Assembly: GCF_004916975.1 (NCBI RefSeq)
Contig: NZ_STGQ01000002.1
Span: 496,001-560,000, forward strand
DNA: 64,000 nt
DNA from: Paenibacillus dokdonensis
GTDB lineage: Bacteria > Bacillota > Bacilli > Paenibacillales > Paenibacillaceae
Direction of reading: 5' to 3'
A model generated the notes under the pieces. It was not told the DNA's origin and made no database searches. It was given only the letters and a program-made list of their open reading frames with translations. Made by a program: the position numbers and the translations under genes. Below, piece by piece: positions 8,365-16,726 of the stretch; position 1 is the first letter of the stretch; every line of letters begins with the position of its first letter.

Positions 8365-9249
8365 ATGATGGAAATCACGACTGAATTGGTACGTCAATTA
8401 ATCAACAGCCAATTCCCCGAGTGGAAAGACTTAGAGATCGTCCCCGTCGAAAAAAGCGGGCATGATAACCGGACCTATCGGCTGGGACACAACATGACGG
8501 TTCGCCTGCCAAGTCATGAAAGTTACGCTTCGGCGGTTATGAAAGAACGGACCTGGCTCCCTGTTTTCCAACCTCTTCTGTCCTTGCCTATTCCGGCTCC
8601 CGTTGCGCAAGGCGAACCGACAAACGAATATCCCCTTCCATGGTCCGTTAACCGGTGGATTGAAGGCGATACTGTCACGCATGCCAACGTACCCGATTTA
8701 AACGGATTTGCCGAAGACCTCGCGGGCTTTCTGAACGAATTGGAGGCAATCGATGCAAGCCAAGGCATACCATCAGGTGTCCAAAACTTTCATCGCGGGG
8801 GGAATTTGGCGGTGTACGATTCGGATACAAGGTCCACCATTGACAAGCTCTCCGACTCCCATGACCAAAAGCTCTTGACGGAAATATGGGAGCTTGCCCT
8901 TGCGACCAGATATCAATCGGCACCGCTATGGCTGCATGGGGACGTGGCAGTAGGCAATTTGCTCGTGCAAAATGGGCGGCTGTGCGGCGTCATTGATTTC
9001 GGAACGATGGGCGTTGGTGATCCCTCAAGCGATCTTGTGATGGCATGGAACTTTTTCGATGATATAAGTCGTGGTATTTTTCTTAGCCGCATGAACTTCG
9101 ACCAGGTTACGGTCAATCGCGGACGTGGTTGGGCTCTGTGGAAAGCACTCATCACCTACGCTTGGAATGAACCGGGCTCGGAGGCCTCGAATTGGGGAAA
9201 GTATGTAATCGATGTCATCATTCGAGACTACAAGTCGCTATACGCATAA
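8365..9249 (+). CDS. Aminoglycoside phosphotransferase (APH) family kinase
   Basis: A 294-residue protein of the APH/choline-kinase fold. The catalytic Brenner motif is intact: H191-G-D193-x4-N198 (LHGDVAVGN), followed by D211-F-G (VIDFGTMGVGD) for metal binding. The N-terminal lobe has FPEWKDLEIVPVEKSGHDNRTYRLG, typical of the small-molecule kinase branch also seen in streptomycin- and macrolide-kinase-like proteins. These enzymes phosphorylate hydroxyl groups of antibiotics or metabolites with ATP or GTP. The gene is single and bounded by a terminator. Genuine antibiotic resistance is possible but not shown, since most chromosomal members have unknown substrates. Confidence 0.85.
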   Translation: MMEITTELVRQLINSQFPEWKDLEIVPVEKSGHDNRTYRLGHNMTVRLPSHESYASAVMKERTWLPVFQPLLSLPIPAPVAQGEPTNEYPLPWSVNRWIEGDTVTHANVPDLNGFAEDLAGFLNELEAIDASQGIPSGVQNFHRGGNLAVYDSDTRSTIDKLSDSHDQKLLTEIWELALATRYQSAPLWLHGDVAVGNLLVQNGRLCGVIDFGTMGVGDPSSDLVMAWNFFDDISRGIFLSRMNFDQVTVNRGRGWALWKALITYAWNEPGSEASNWGKYVIDVIIRDYKSLYA

Positions 9250-9284
9250 AAAAATGGCCTGCAAATGCAGGGCCATTTTTTTTA
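9249..9284 (+). terminator. Terminator of the APH-like gene
   Basis: Arms AAAATGGCC and GGCCATTTT around TGCAAATGCAG, with an eight-base T run; overlaps the end of the stop codon. Confidence 0.88.
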
Positions 9285-9379
9285 ATAAATTACGTGCTAT
9301 GAAGTTGAAGTGAGATCAAAAAAATAGAAGCCATGGTTAGCCCATTGTCTTTGAAAAGTTCAATCCAAGGGTCTAAAAG

Positions 9380-9982
9380 TTATTTTTGAGAATCAAGAAT
9401 AAACATGGATGCATCCTGCCCCATGAATATATTACTCCCGTGATAAAAAGTTTTAGATTGAATATTCCTGTACCCTATTTTAGTCATCATCTCCATTAAA
9501 CTTACTTGATTAAATCCGTTATGCACGATATCTGATGTTACTTTTTCATTTTTATCAAAATCGACGATGATTACATGTCCTCCAACATTTAAAACATCGA
9601 ATAATCTTGATAAAATCAATTCAACATCGGGAATATGAAGCAGAACCTGGGTCATGAAAATATAGTCAGCACGTAAATCCGATAGACCTTCCTTTTCAAG
9701 GTCAAAGCATAATGTACCTGCATTCTGAATATTAAAACCGGAAATTTTTTGATTTATCTGATCAATCATGTTGTGTGATGCATCCAGAAAAAGCACGGAA
9801 TTAAACTCGCTTATCAAGTTCATTCCGACAAGACCCGTTCCGCATCCAAAATCAATAGCACTCTTACTATTAGCATCAACTAAATATTCACGAATGGCAT
9901 CTGAAGATACCTTTGCAATTTGGATTCTTTCAGGAGTGTCATATATATTAGCTATCATTTCAAACTTATCCGTATTTCCCAT
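9380..9982 (-). CDS. Class I SAM-dependent methyltransferase
   Basis: A 200-residue Rossmann-fold methyltransferase. Motif I is AIDFGCGTGL (residues 42-51), the acidic end of strand 2 is LFLDASHNMID and motif II/III regions read DYIFMTQVLLHIPDVE and LNVGGHVIIVDFDKNE. The open frame extends 13 codons further upstream, but the ATG at 9982 has AGGAGAG at the proper distance and gives the usual MGNTDKFEMIANIYDTPER start, so it is preferred. Family members resemble UbiE/YrrT-type enzymes and the substrate cannot be predicted. Codon usage is AT-rich compared with its neighbours. Confidence 0.88.
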   Translation of the reverse strand: MGNTDKFEMIANIYDTPERIQIAKVSSDAIREYLVDANSKSAIDFGCGTGLVGMNLISEFNSVLFLDASHNMIDQINQKISGFNIQNAGTLCFDLEKEGLSDLRADYIFMTQVLLHIPDVELILSRLFDVLNVGGHVIIVDFDKNEKVTSDIVHNGFNQVSLMEMMTKIGYRNIQSKTFYHGSNIFMGQDASMFILDSQK

Positions 9983-10025
9983 TCGTATCTCTCCTATCTG
10001 CCAGAAGATTGAATCCACCAACTAC

Positions 10026-10178
10026 TCATACCGCGACCTTCTCGGCAATTTCCTCTTTGTCCAAAACGATATCCCCCGTGGCCCATTGCAAGGCTCCATC
10101 ATGGATCATTTGCGCAAAGATAGGTGTATAGAAAGCCCCTTCATCCTTTGAACAGACGGGTGTGAGCAATACTCTCAT
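10026..10178 (-). CDS. Small ORF or gene fragment of unknown function
   Basis: A 50-codon frame beginning ATG at 10178 and reading MRVLLTPVCSKDEGAFYTPI, with an acidic, well-composed tail (GDIVLDKEEIAEKVAV). Composition looks like real coding sequence, and it could be an intact small protein or the end of a decayed enzyme. I do not recognise a family. It lies upstream of the methyltransferase on the same strand, with 43 bases between them. Confidence 0.35.
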   Translation of the reverse strand: MRVLLTPVCSKDEGAFYTPIFAQMIHDGALQWATGDIVLDKEEIAEKVAV

Positions 10179-10283
10179 GATCGAATTTAACTTTCCCTTT
10201 CGTTCTTTTCAAGATAGTTTACTAAAGCAGCAAGCGTTTGTTTAATAATATATCACAATAAGGAGCTAGGAAAAATGAAAGTA

Positions 10284-11477
10284 TTACTTCTTCTCTGTCG
10301 CAAAATAAAGGATGGCTGCAATCGGGAAAACCATTCCAATCCATATCACGGCACTCCATCCTCCTGTGGCATATGTCCATCCCCCAATTGCGGATCCGAT
10401 AGCACCGCCAAAAAAGAAGATAGCCATAAATAGCCCATTCAGCCGACTGCGAATTTCCGGACTCAGCGAGAAGAGCGCGCGTTGTCCAAGCACAAGATTT
10501 GCGGATACGCCGGCGTCCAGTAAAATAGCTGAAACCACAAGAACAATGATTCCGGTAATTGAACCCGTACGGATCATAAGCGGCAGCAACATCGAACTGA
10601 TGACAGTGGCGAGCGCAATCCCTGTTGCGGGTTTAGTCCAGCCGCGGTCTGCCAGCCGTCCAGCCAAAGGCGCGGCTATTGCACCCGTGACTCCGACAAG
10701 CGCGAACAATGCGATGTTTATCTGTGAAAAATGAAAGATCGGGCCGGATAACAGTAACGGAACTGTTGTCCAAAATAAGCTGAAAGTTGCAAACACACAT
10801 GCATGATAAGCAGCCCGGCGGCGTAGGATCGGGGTTGTGCGCAGCAAGTGCCACATCGAACCGAGCAGAGCGGTATAGCGTGTGTCCGTCATGGGCTTTC
10901 TTGCAGGAAGCACCTTTGACAGTACGATCGCCAAAATAATAACCGCCGCGGCAGACAAGGCGAATACGGCATGCCAGCCCAGAAAGTCGGCCACCAGGCT
11001 CGACAACGGACGCGAGAGCATGATGCCAAGTAACAAACCGCTCATGACATTGCCGACAACGCGACCGCGTGAAGAATCGGATGCAAGGTATGACGCAAAA
11101 GGCACGAGTACCTGTGCGGCCACTGACCCGACGCCGATGACAAACGAAGCCGCCAGGAAGGGCACAGCTTGCTTCGATATTGCCGTGATTGCAAGAGCAA
11201 CACCCGTGAGAAGTAAAGATCCGACAACCAGCCTTCGATTTTCAACGATATCTCCCATAGGTACGATAAATAACAAGCCGACTACATAACCAATCTGTGT
11301 TAACGTCACGATCAAGCCGGAACTGTTTGCGGACAGCCCGATGGAAGAGCTGATGACCCCAACCAAGGGCTGCGCATAGTAAAGATTAGCTACAATGACG
11401 CCGCATGCGGCAGCCAGAAGTAGGGTTAACCATGTTGAGATGTTCTTTTCGATAGTTTGTTTTTTTAAAGCAGTCAT
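10284..11477 (-). CDS. MFS transporter (DHA1-like, sugar/drug efflux type)
   Basis: A 397-residue major facilitator protein with about 12 membrane segments. It shows ANLYYAQPLVGVI in segment 1, a motif A stretch VPMGDIVENRRLVVG after segment 2 and the central-loop repeat LAGRLADRGWTK after segment 8, all as in YnfM/AraJ-like exporters. The ATG at 11477 is chosen for AAGGAG eight bases upstream; an in-frame extension of 37 codons lacks hydrophobic or ribosome-site support. It is divergent from a TetR regulator, with three identical palindromes between them, so it is almost certainly a TetR-repressed exporter of an unknown compound. Confidence 0.9.
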   Translation of the reverse strand: MTALKKQTIEKNISTWLTLLLAAACGVIVANLYYAQPLVGVISSSIGLSANSSGLIVTLTQIGYVVGLLFIVPMGDIVENRRLVVGSLLLTGVALAITAISKQAVPFLAASFVIGVGSVAAQVLVPFASYLASDSSRGRVVGNVMSGLLLGIMLSRPLSSLVADFLGWHAVFALSAAAVIILAIVLSKVLPARKPMTDTRYTALLGSMWHLLRTTPILRRRAAYHACVFATFSLFWTTVPLLLSGPIFHFSQINIALFALVGVTGAIAAPLAGRLADRGWTKPATGIALATVISSMLLPLMIRTGSITGIIVLVVSAILLDAGVSANLVLGQRALFSLSPEIRSRLNGLFMAIFFFGGAIGSAIGGWTYATGGWSAVIWIGMVFPIAAILYFATEKK

Positions 11478-11595
11478 TTTAGGCAACTCCTTATATAGAA
11501 ATATAATGTGTTCTACTGTCAAATTCATGGCTTCGCTACAGTTACGATTCGATCCGGTTTCCTCCTCACATAGTTCCTCTATTTCCATTTAAAAT

Positions 11596-11710
11596 ACTGA
11601 ACGTGTAGTTTATAAATTGTATAACAGAATAATATACTGAACGTGTAGTTTTGTAAATAGGTGATTGCAACTTTATTTTTTATTTATAATCGGTATACTG
11701 AACGTATAGT
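11596..11710. promoter_or_regulatory. Three-copy TetR operator (ACTGAACGTGTAGT)
   Basis: The 14-bp quasi-palindrome ACTGAACGTGTAGT (ACT and AGT arms around ACGT) occurs at 11596-11609, 11636-11649 and, as ACTGAACGTATAGT, at 11697-11710. All lie in the divergent gap between the MFS gene and tetR; the last is 47 bases from the tetR start. Repetition plus symmetry marks them as regulator binding sites. Confidence 0.75.
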
Positions 11711-11757
11711 TTATTTTTATCGGATCAGATATGTATGGATGAAAGGGGATGATGACG

Positions 11758-12336
11758 ATGAATGGAAAAAGAGGCCGGCCGCGTAATATAGAAGCTCAAA
11801 AGTCTATTCTTTCCGCATCATACGAGTTATTGCTGGAAAATGGCTTTCAAGCCGTCACAGTGGATAAAATCGCCGATCGTGCCCAAGTTAGCAAAGCCAC
11901 GATATATAAATGGTGGCCTAACAAGGCTGCCGTGGTTATGGATGGTTTCCTTCATGCCGCCACGGACAGATTACCCGTGCCTGATACAGGTACAACATTT
12001 AATGATATTTTAATTCATGCCACGAATTTAACAAGGTTTTTGACAAGCCGAGAGGGGACCATCATTACGGAGTTATTAGGCGAAGGGCAGTTTGATTCAG
12101 GATTGGCGGAGGCCTATCGTGCTCGGTTTTTCCGTCCCCGCAGACTTGAGGCAAGAGGTCTTTTGGAAAAAGGGGTTCAACGCGGGGAATTGAAAAACAA
12201 TCTCGACATTGGCATATGCATTGACCTCATTTACGGGCCGATTTTCTATCGTTTGCTTGTGACAGGCGAAACCTTGGACGAAACCTATGTGGAGAATTTA
12301 GTAAGAAACGCATTTGAAGGAATCCGTTCAACCTGA
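11758..12336 (+). CDS. TetR/AcrR family regulator
   Basis: A 192-residue TetR regulator beginning NGKRGRPRNIEAQKSILSAS, with helix-turn-helix VTVDKIADRAQVSKATIYKWW (residues ~38-58). The C-terminal half (EAYRARFFRPRRLEARGLLEKGVQRGEL) belongs to the TetR_C_11-like group often tied to MFS pumps. Three ATG codons are in frame; the third (11758) has AAAGGGG at nine bases and fits the family start. It is divergent from the MFS gene and likely represses both through the three palindromes at 11596-11710. Confidence 0.9.
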   Translation: MNGKRGRPRNIEAQKSILSASYELLLENGFQAVTVDKIADRAQVSKATIYKWWPNKAAVVMDGFLHAATDRLPVPDTGTTFNDILIHATNLTRFLTSREGTIITELLGEGQFDSGLAEAYRARFFRPRRLEARGLLEKGVQRGELKNNLDIGICIDLIYGPIFYRLLVTGETLDETYVENLVRNAFEGIRST

Positions 12337-12549
12337 GTCATATTTGTTCGTATATCCAACAAATATCGAATGCGCCGGGCAGAACGTAAGCGCCTTGCCC
12401 GAAGACTTCCTTTCAAGCGGCTTTGGCGCTTCGTTATTAATCGAATCAAAAACCCTTGCTCATGGAGCAAAGGCTTTATCGAATTACCCACCACTTCACT
12501 TACTATATCGCATACATGTAGATGTTTGAACATTTCACACATGTTCAAT

Positions 12550-12573
12550 AGGCACCCCACCGGGTGCCTTTCA
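12550..12573. terminator. GC-rich hairpin between tetR and the TMEM175-like gene
   Basis: Arms GGCACCC and GGGTGCC around a CACC centre, followed by CTTTCA on the plus strand. A near copy stands at 19128-19147, so this is probably a short terminator serving the convergent pair; its T run is weak. Confidence 0.5.
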
Positions 12574-12629
12574 TCGCTTTATAATAAAAACTTGTGGCTT
12601 CGGTTGATCGCTGGTCAGAACACTTCTTC

Positions 12630-13208
12630 TTAGCGGTCTTTCAGAGCATGCTCGATTCGCTTATCCGGCATGAACCAGATTACGGCAACGAGTACAAAAA
12701 AGAAGCCAGATATCCAGGGACTCACATATGCGGTCAAGGCTGCAGCTAAGTAGAGTAAGGGCGACATTTTCCCCTTCCAGTCTTTCCCCATTATCAAAAA
12801 GAATGAGGAATCACTGGTATGCTGGTTAATAATTGCCCGCTGGAGCAGCCAGTACGCGAATGCTGCGAGTAATAGTATAATACCGTACAGCGCTGTTGGA
12901 GTGGCTGCAAAGTGGCTTTCCCCCATCCAAGCTGTCGTAAACGGGATAAGGGATAGCCAGAATAGAAGCAGCAAATTGAGCCACATCAACGGCCCGTTCA
13001 TCGTTCGAACCATGTGCAGCAAATGATGATGATTGTTCCAGTAGATGCCGATATATACGAAACTAAAGATGTAGCTAAGAATCTTTGGGCCGAGCTCGAT
13101 CAGCGCATGCCAGTCATGGCCTGCCGGCACTTTAAATTCCAGTACCATGATCGTAATGATAATCGCCAATACGCCATCGCTGAACGCTTCCATCCGATTC
13201 GCCTTCAT
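12630..13208 (-). CDS. TMEM175/DUF1211 family membrane protein (putative K+ channel)
   Basis: A 192-residue protein with about five to six hydrophobic segments. The family signature R-M-E-A-F-S-D-G (residues 5-12) opens the first membrane segment, GVLAIIITIMVLEFKVP follows, and the histidine-rich HHHLLH turn lies near residue 60. TMEM175 homologues in bacteria form tetrameric leak-type potassium channels lacking the TVGYG filter, with the FSD motif lining the pore. It is single, on the minus strand, convergent with tetR. Channel activity is inferred from family, not shown. AGAGAGG ribosome site upstream. Confidence 0.9.
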   Translation of the reverse strand: MKANRMEAFSDGVLAIIITIMVLEFKVPAGHDWHALIELGPKILSYIFSFVYIGIYWNNHHHLLHMVRTMNGPLMWLNLLLLFWLSLIPFTTAWMGESHFAATPTALYGIILLLAAFAYWLLQRAIINQHTSDSSFFLIMGKDWKGKMSPLLYLAAALTAYVSPWISGFFFVLVAVIWFMPDKRIEHALKDR

Positions 13209-13382
13209 TGTGTCTCAACCTCTCTCGCTTCTCGCGCTATATTAACCTTTTCGACACTAGTAACTTTGCATAAAATCCTTCATCTCGTCAAGCAAAAACC
13301 CTCTTTACCTGCTTAGGCACATAAATATGGACGAATACCACTTATGCTGATCACTCATTTGACTTAGAATTACCGTAAAAGA

Positions 13383-14126
13383 TTGAAAAAGGCTGTGATT
13401 CTAATATTAATCAAAAGAGACAAATGGTTGCAATATCGCATCCTTCAGAATAGTTCCTCTCTTGCCGGATGGTTGCCAGATACACAGTTGCTTAAGAAAG
13501 ACGCTTTATCGAAGATGCTGCTTCAATATCAAAGCGTCGTACTGAAACCCCGCGACGGGAGTTACGGAAGAGATATCCTGTTCATTAAACGGAACGGTAT
13601 GAACGCCTATCGTATTCATAACGAAAAGAATGCGGTCACCATGAGAGACACAGGTAAGTTACTCAAAGAGCTCCGTAAAAAAAACAGAGGTCTTGGATAT
13701 ATTGTCCAGCGGCGTCTGCAGCTTGCTCAAATTGGGCGCAAGCCGTTCGACATTCGGATCATGGCTCAGCGGAAAAAAGGCTCCTCATCCACGTGGAACG
13801 TGACAGGCTCATACGCGAAAGTGGCGGCGCAAGGATATCTGGTCACGAATGTGACCAGCCAAACCATTCCAGTGCCTGAAGCGCTAAAATTAGCCCGAAT
13901 CGGAGATCGGAGCTTGCTTGTCGAAGCGGAACGGATCGCACTATTGGCTGCCAAACGACTGGGAGACCGTTATCCCAAGCTTAGACAAGTCGGGTTCGAT
14001 ATAGGCATCGACAGGAAACGTCGGATTTGGATCATCGAAGGCAATTATCAACCAGACTTGCGCCCATTCCGGCAATTGAAGGATTCCTCGATGCATCGCA
14101 GAATATTATGGTATAAGAAACATTAA
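13383..14126 (+). CDS. YheC/YheD-like ATP-grasp protein (spore coat associated)
   Basis: A 247-residue protein with the ATP-grasp features of YheC/YheD endospore-coat proteins: VVLKPRDGSYGRD near residues 52-64, FDIRIMAQRKKG in the centre, and a metal/ATP ligand region RIWIIEGNYQPDL near the end, where family members have E-x-N. YheC and YheD coat proteins localise to the Bacillus spore; the reaction is unknown. The frame opens with TTG at 13383 with only a weak ribosome site (GTAAAAG), so the start could lie elsewhere. It is shorter than the 350-450-residue full-length proteins, a one-domain form that is common in Paenibacillus. Confidence 0.75.
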   Translation: MKKAVILILIKRDKWLQYRILQNSSSLAGWLPDTQLLKKDALSKMLLQYQSVVLKPRDGSYGRDILFIKRNGMNAYRIHNEKNAVTMRDTGKLLKELRKKNRGLGYIVQRRLQLAQIGRKPFDIRIMAQRKKGSSSTWNVTGSYAKVAAQGYLVTNVTSQTIPVPEALKLARIGDRSLLVEAERIALLAAKRLGDRYPKLRQVGFDIGIDRKRRIWIIEGNYQPDLRPFRQLKDSSMHRRILWYKKH

Positions 14127-14128
14127 AG

Positions 14129-14180
14129 CAAAGAAAAAACGACCGGCCTTTTATCATTGGCTTGTCGTCGTCTTTTCTTG
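14129..14180 (+). terminator. Possible terminator after the YheC/D-like gene
   Basis: An A-rich arm ending ACGAC (to 14142) pairs imperfectly with GTCGTCGTCTTTTCTT (14164-14179), leaving a loop of about 20 bases. Position directly after the stop supports the call, the imperfect stem weakens it. Confidence 0.45.
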
Positions 14181-14216
14181 TTTGGTACCTATTCTTGATC
14201 ATGCCCCGCTTGGGAT

Positions 14217-14540
14217 TTACTTGCGTCTTCCGGCACTTACTACGCGCGTCACTTGGAACTTATTTACCCCTACCTGTATAATGGCAAACCGGCTGAAAGA
14301 TGTGCCGGAAGAAGTATAAGGTTCCGCTTCGATATTTCCACTCGGCGTTCTAACCGTTGCGGTGATTCTTGTCACCAAACAGACTCCGCGACTAGAAGCT
14401 CTCCAAGTCTCGTCACGCTGAACACTATAATTGTCGTCACTACAAAAGATGGAAGCATACTCAACCTTCCCAAACGCATTAAACGAAGTAGAGTTAGTGA
14501 TCTGAACGGGGTCATAACCCTTAGGTCCTCTATTTCCCAT
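14217..14540 (-). CDS. Small uncharacterised protein, possible spore-surface filament type
   Basis: A 107-residue protein starting MGNRGPKGYDPVQI, with ATG at 14540 placed eight bases from AAGGGAGG (two further in-frame ATGs precede it). It is rich in beta-type alternation: GVCLVTRITATVRTPSG, then SSGTSFSRFAIIQVGVNKFQVTRVV, with two cysteines (FCSDD and GVCLV). No signal peptide. The layout of a cysteine near the N-terminus, serine-rich turn and aromatic strand resembles, weakly, the DUF3992 endospore-appendage (Ena) subunits; the neighbouring YheC/D-like gene makes a spore role plausible. I do not recognise it firmly and the function should be read as unknown. Confidence 0.6.
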   Translation of the reverse strand: MGNRGPKGYDPVQITNSTSFNAFGKVEYASIFCSDDNYSVQRDETWRASSRGVCLVTRITATVRTPSGNIEAEPYTSSGTSFSRFAIIQVGVNKFQVTRVVSAGRRK

Positions 14541-14753
14541 CATCATAACCTCCCTTATTATTGATATTTTCATTAAATGCAATAGAACCGTTTTGGTAAG
14601 GTATAAATGTGGACAGGAAAAAAAAGTGCGTTTTTCCGGTGGTCATGAGTATACGGCAGCTTATGATGCTGTAATCTCAAAAAAAGAACCACCCTCGTAG
14701 TTAAACAGGAGGTTCGAGAACTATAGGTCTAATAAAGCAAGCCTCATCTAAAA

Positions 14754-14797
14754 AGAGGTTGTCCCTCTGTCATTTTATGACTTTTGGGACAACCTCT
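14754..14797. repeat. Solo nested palindrome resembling an IS1182-type end
   Basis: Outer arms AGAGGTTGTCCC and GGGACAACCTCT enclose an inner GTCAT/ATGAC hairpin. The same nested design with GTCCC/GGGAC arms is found at the left end of the IS1182-type element (20424) and at 24913-24954. It may be a remnant end, now able to act as a terminator. Confidence 0.6.
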
Positions 14798-14867
14798 GTC
14801 GAACTATTCCACATCCTCTACAACAATTTTACACATCTTATTCGATGACCTCTAATTGAATTATGAA

Positions 14868-16295
14868 TTATGGAGTAATTTCAAAAACAGTACCTTGGTT
14901 AAAATCAGCAACTTTCATGGAGCCATAAACCCCTAAGTATAATCTGGTTTGATCCAAATTCGTTCCTAAGCTTACATAATAAGCGGACTCAGACCCAAAA
15001 TTATAATCGGTTTCGATTATACTAAAGTCATTTAATTTACAATCAGTTTGTCCCCTGACATAAGCTAAAATCCCTCTAACTGGAGGGCGAACCCCTTCAT
15101 TCTTGGCAAGATCGGTAAACACTATGCTTCCTGTTAAACCGGGGATGCCAGCCCCCATATAGGCTTGAACACCTGTAAGCGCGGTTCCTCCAAACTTATC
15201 AGGGCGAGGATCTTTATGAAAATAACTGATTAGAGGCTGAAGACGCCTCACTGAGGTTTCTACTGCTTCATTGTAATAAGCTATTGTCTTCTCATCCACA
15301 GCTTTACTTGCAGCGCAGCCCTTAATAATCGTAGTCGGAAGTGCACCTTCCCACCCTCGCCAGCCAAAGTTAATCAATCCCTCTTGGTCAAGCTCAGCGT
15401 TCCCTACTGAAGCCTGAACAAGCTGGGTGACCGGGATTGGCGTATAATGAACGAATGAAAAAATCGACTCGACCAAGTCCTGTCCGACATTCCCCACATA
15501 TTTGATATACCGGTTATAAACCTTTTCAAATGAAATGCCTGGTACATTGCGAACGCCCTTGGCAATGACCGTAAGCGTTTCTTGAATAGGTACGGGAAGT
15601 TCATTAAAACGTGTAACTACGGGCGGATTATAAATCAACGTCTCCTTAGCTACATCCATTTCAATAATCTTCCCCGCGATTTCCATATTATCTTGACTTA
15701 AATTAAATGGATCAAAGCCTGACCCGCCATCTCCGGTTGTTAAAACAAGCTTTCCTGTTTCTGGTGAAAAGTTTAAGCTATTGACGCCATTGTGATTAAG
15801 AAATGGTCTCCTTAGGTTAAGTAATGTCCGTCGTCTTTGAGGTTGACCATTCGGTTGTAAACTCCATTCTTCAACTGTATCGATATGATCATAATTCGTT
15901 TCCCTATTCGTCCACCTGAGGTTTAAAGTTCCGGGATCACATGGGTTAGGCTTAAAAGACTCAAGCGGAGCACCCGGAATTGCACCTGGACCTTGTGTCC
16001 CGGCTACTGAAAAATGAAGATAGAAAAGACCGTTATAATAAAAATCGGGATGAAACGCTAACCCTAACAATCCGCGCTCATCATACCCTCCCCTAGAAGC
16101 ACCTAGTTTTATGATTCGGGGGCGAATATCTAAAAAAGTCCTTATAACTCCGTCTCCTATGTAAAAGATCTCTCCTACTTGGGTTGCAATAAATAATCTT
16201 TCAATTGAATCACCTGGAAGTATAGCTGTTTTCATAACAGTGGGCATATTGAGCTTATCTACAATGGGCTGTAAACTAACCTTAATTTTTTTCAA
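14868..16295 (-). CDS. PQQ-type glucose/sorbosone dehydrogenase-like beta-propeller protein
   Basis: A 475-residue protein with the six-bladed propeller motifs of the GSDH family: RGLLGLAFHPDF (74-85), RPFLNHNGVNSLNF (163-176, with the active-site-like histidine) and VLTTGDGGSGFDPF (184-198). Family enzymes use PQQ and Ca2+ to oxidise aldose sugars and are normally exported. Here the N-terminus (MKKIKVSLQPIVDKLN) has no signal peptide or membrane helix, so the protein seems cytosolic or exported another way. Start is TTG with AGGGGGTG upstream. AT-rich codon use and long inserts between blades set it apart from its neighbours. Catalytic competence is uncertain. Confidence 0.75.
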   Translation of the reverse strand: MKKIKVSLQPIVDKLNMPTVMKTAILPGDSIERLFIATQVGEIFYIGDGVIRTFLDIRPRIIKLGASRGGYDERGLLGLAFHPDFYYNGLFYLHFSVAGTQGPGAIPGAPLESFKPNPCDPGTLNLRWTNRETNYDHIDTVEEWSLQPNGQPQRRRTLLNLRRPFLNHNGVNSLNFSPETGKLVLTTGDGGSGFDPFNLSQDNMEIAGKIIEMDVAKETLIYNPPVVTRFNELPVPIQETLTVIAKGVRNVPGISFEKVYNRYIKYVGNVGQDLVESIFSFVHYTPIPVTQLVQASVGNAELDQEGLINFGWRGWEGALPTTIIKGCAASKAVDEKTIAYYNEAVETSVRRLQPLISYFHKDPRPDKFGGTALTGVQAYMGAGIPGLTGSIVFTDLAKNEGVRPPVRGILAYVRGQTDCKLNDFSIIETDYNFGSESAYYVSLGTNLDQTRLYLGVYGSMKVADFNQGTVFEITP

Positions 16296-16596
16296 CTAAC
16301 TTCTGCACCCCCTACTCTTATTTCCCCTTTTAGAAATATGATTAGAACGGTTCCTTTAGTACCAGCACACACTTATACCACCATACCGTAATGAAGCATC
16401 GCTCTTGGTGTAACCGCACAGTCTGATTTCCATGGAGATGAACCCGGATCCATCTGCGTATCAAATTCAATCGTTTGAGGCTTCTCCACTCTCCATAGCA
16501 GAATAAGCGTTTCTCTGTTCGGAAATGCTAGGCCGGCGCGGCGACGTACTCGGCATGCTCTAGTAAATCCGAATGGAGCTCGGTATGAGCATCAAG
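16296..16596. other. Intergenic region with a possible decayed reading frame
   Basis: On the minus strand an open frame without a start ends at a TAA at 16373-16375 and reads REILILLW-like and VTPRAMLHYGMVV segments; it may be the tail of a lost gene. Composition is mixed and I recognise no family. A hairpin of dispersed type follows at 16597. Confidence 0.3.
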
Positions 16597-16651
16597 ACGC
16601 AAAACGGGATAAAGCAGAGTCATTTCCTGCTCCATCCCGTTTGCGTTTTTC
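16597..16651 (+). repeat. Dispersed hairpin, type B, copy 1 (terminator-like)
   Basis: Arms ACGCAAAACGGGAT and ATCCCGTTTGCGT with an inner GCAGAGTCATTTCCTGC palindrome, then TTTTT. A near-identical hairpin stands at 28459-28514. No plus-strand gene precedes this copy, so it is better seen as a repeat than a dedicated terminator. Confidence 0.65.
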
Positions 16652-16726
16652 GTCGTGCTGCTTTCCTGAGCGACTTAATCCGTCTGTCGCTAATCATTCT
16701 TCCCTCCACCTGCGCCTTTGTTTACT

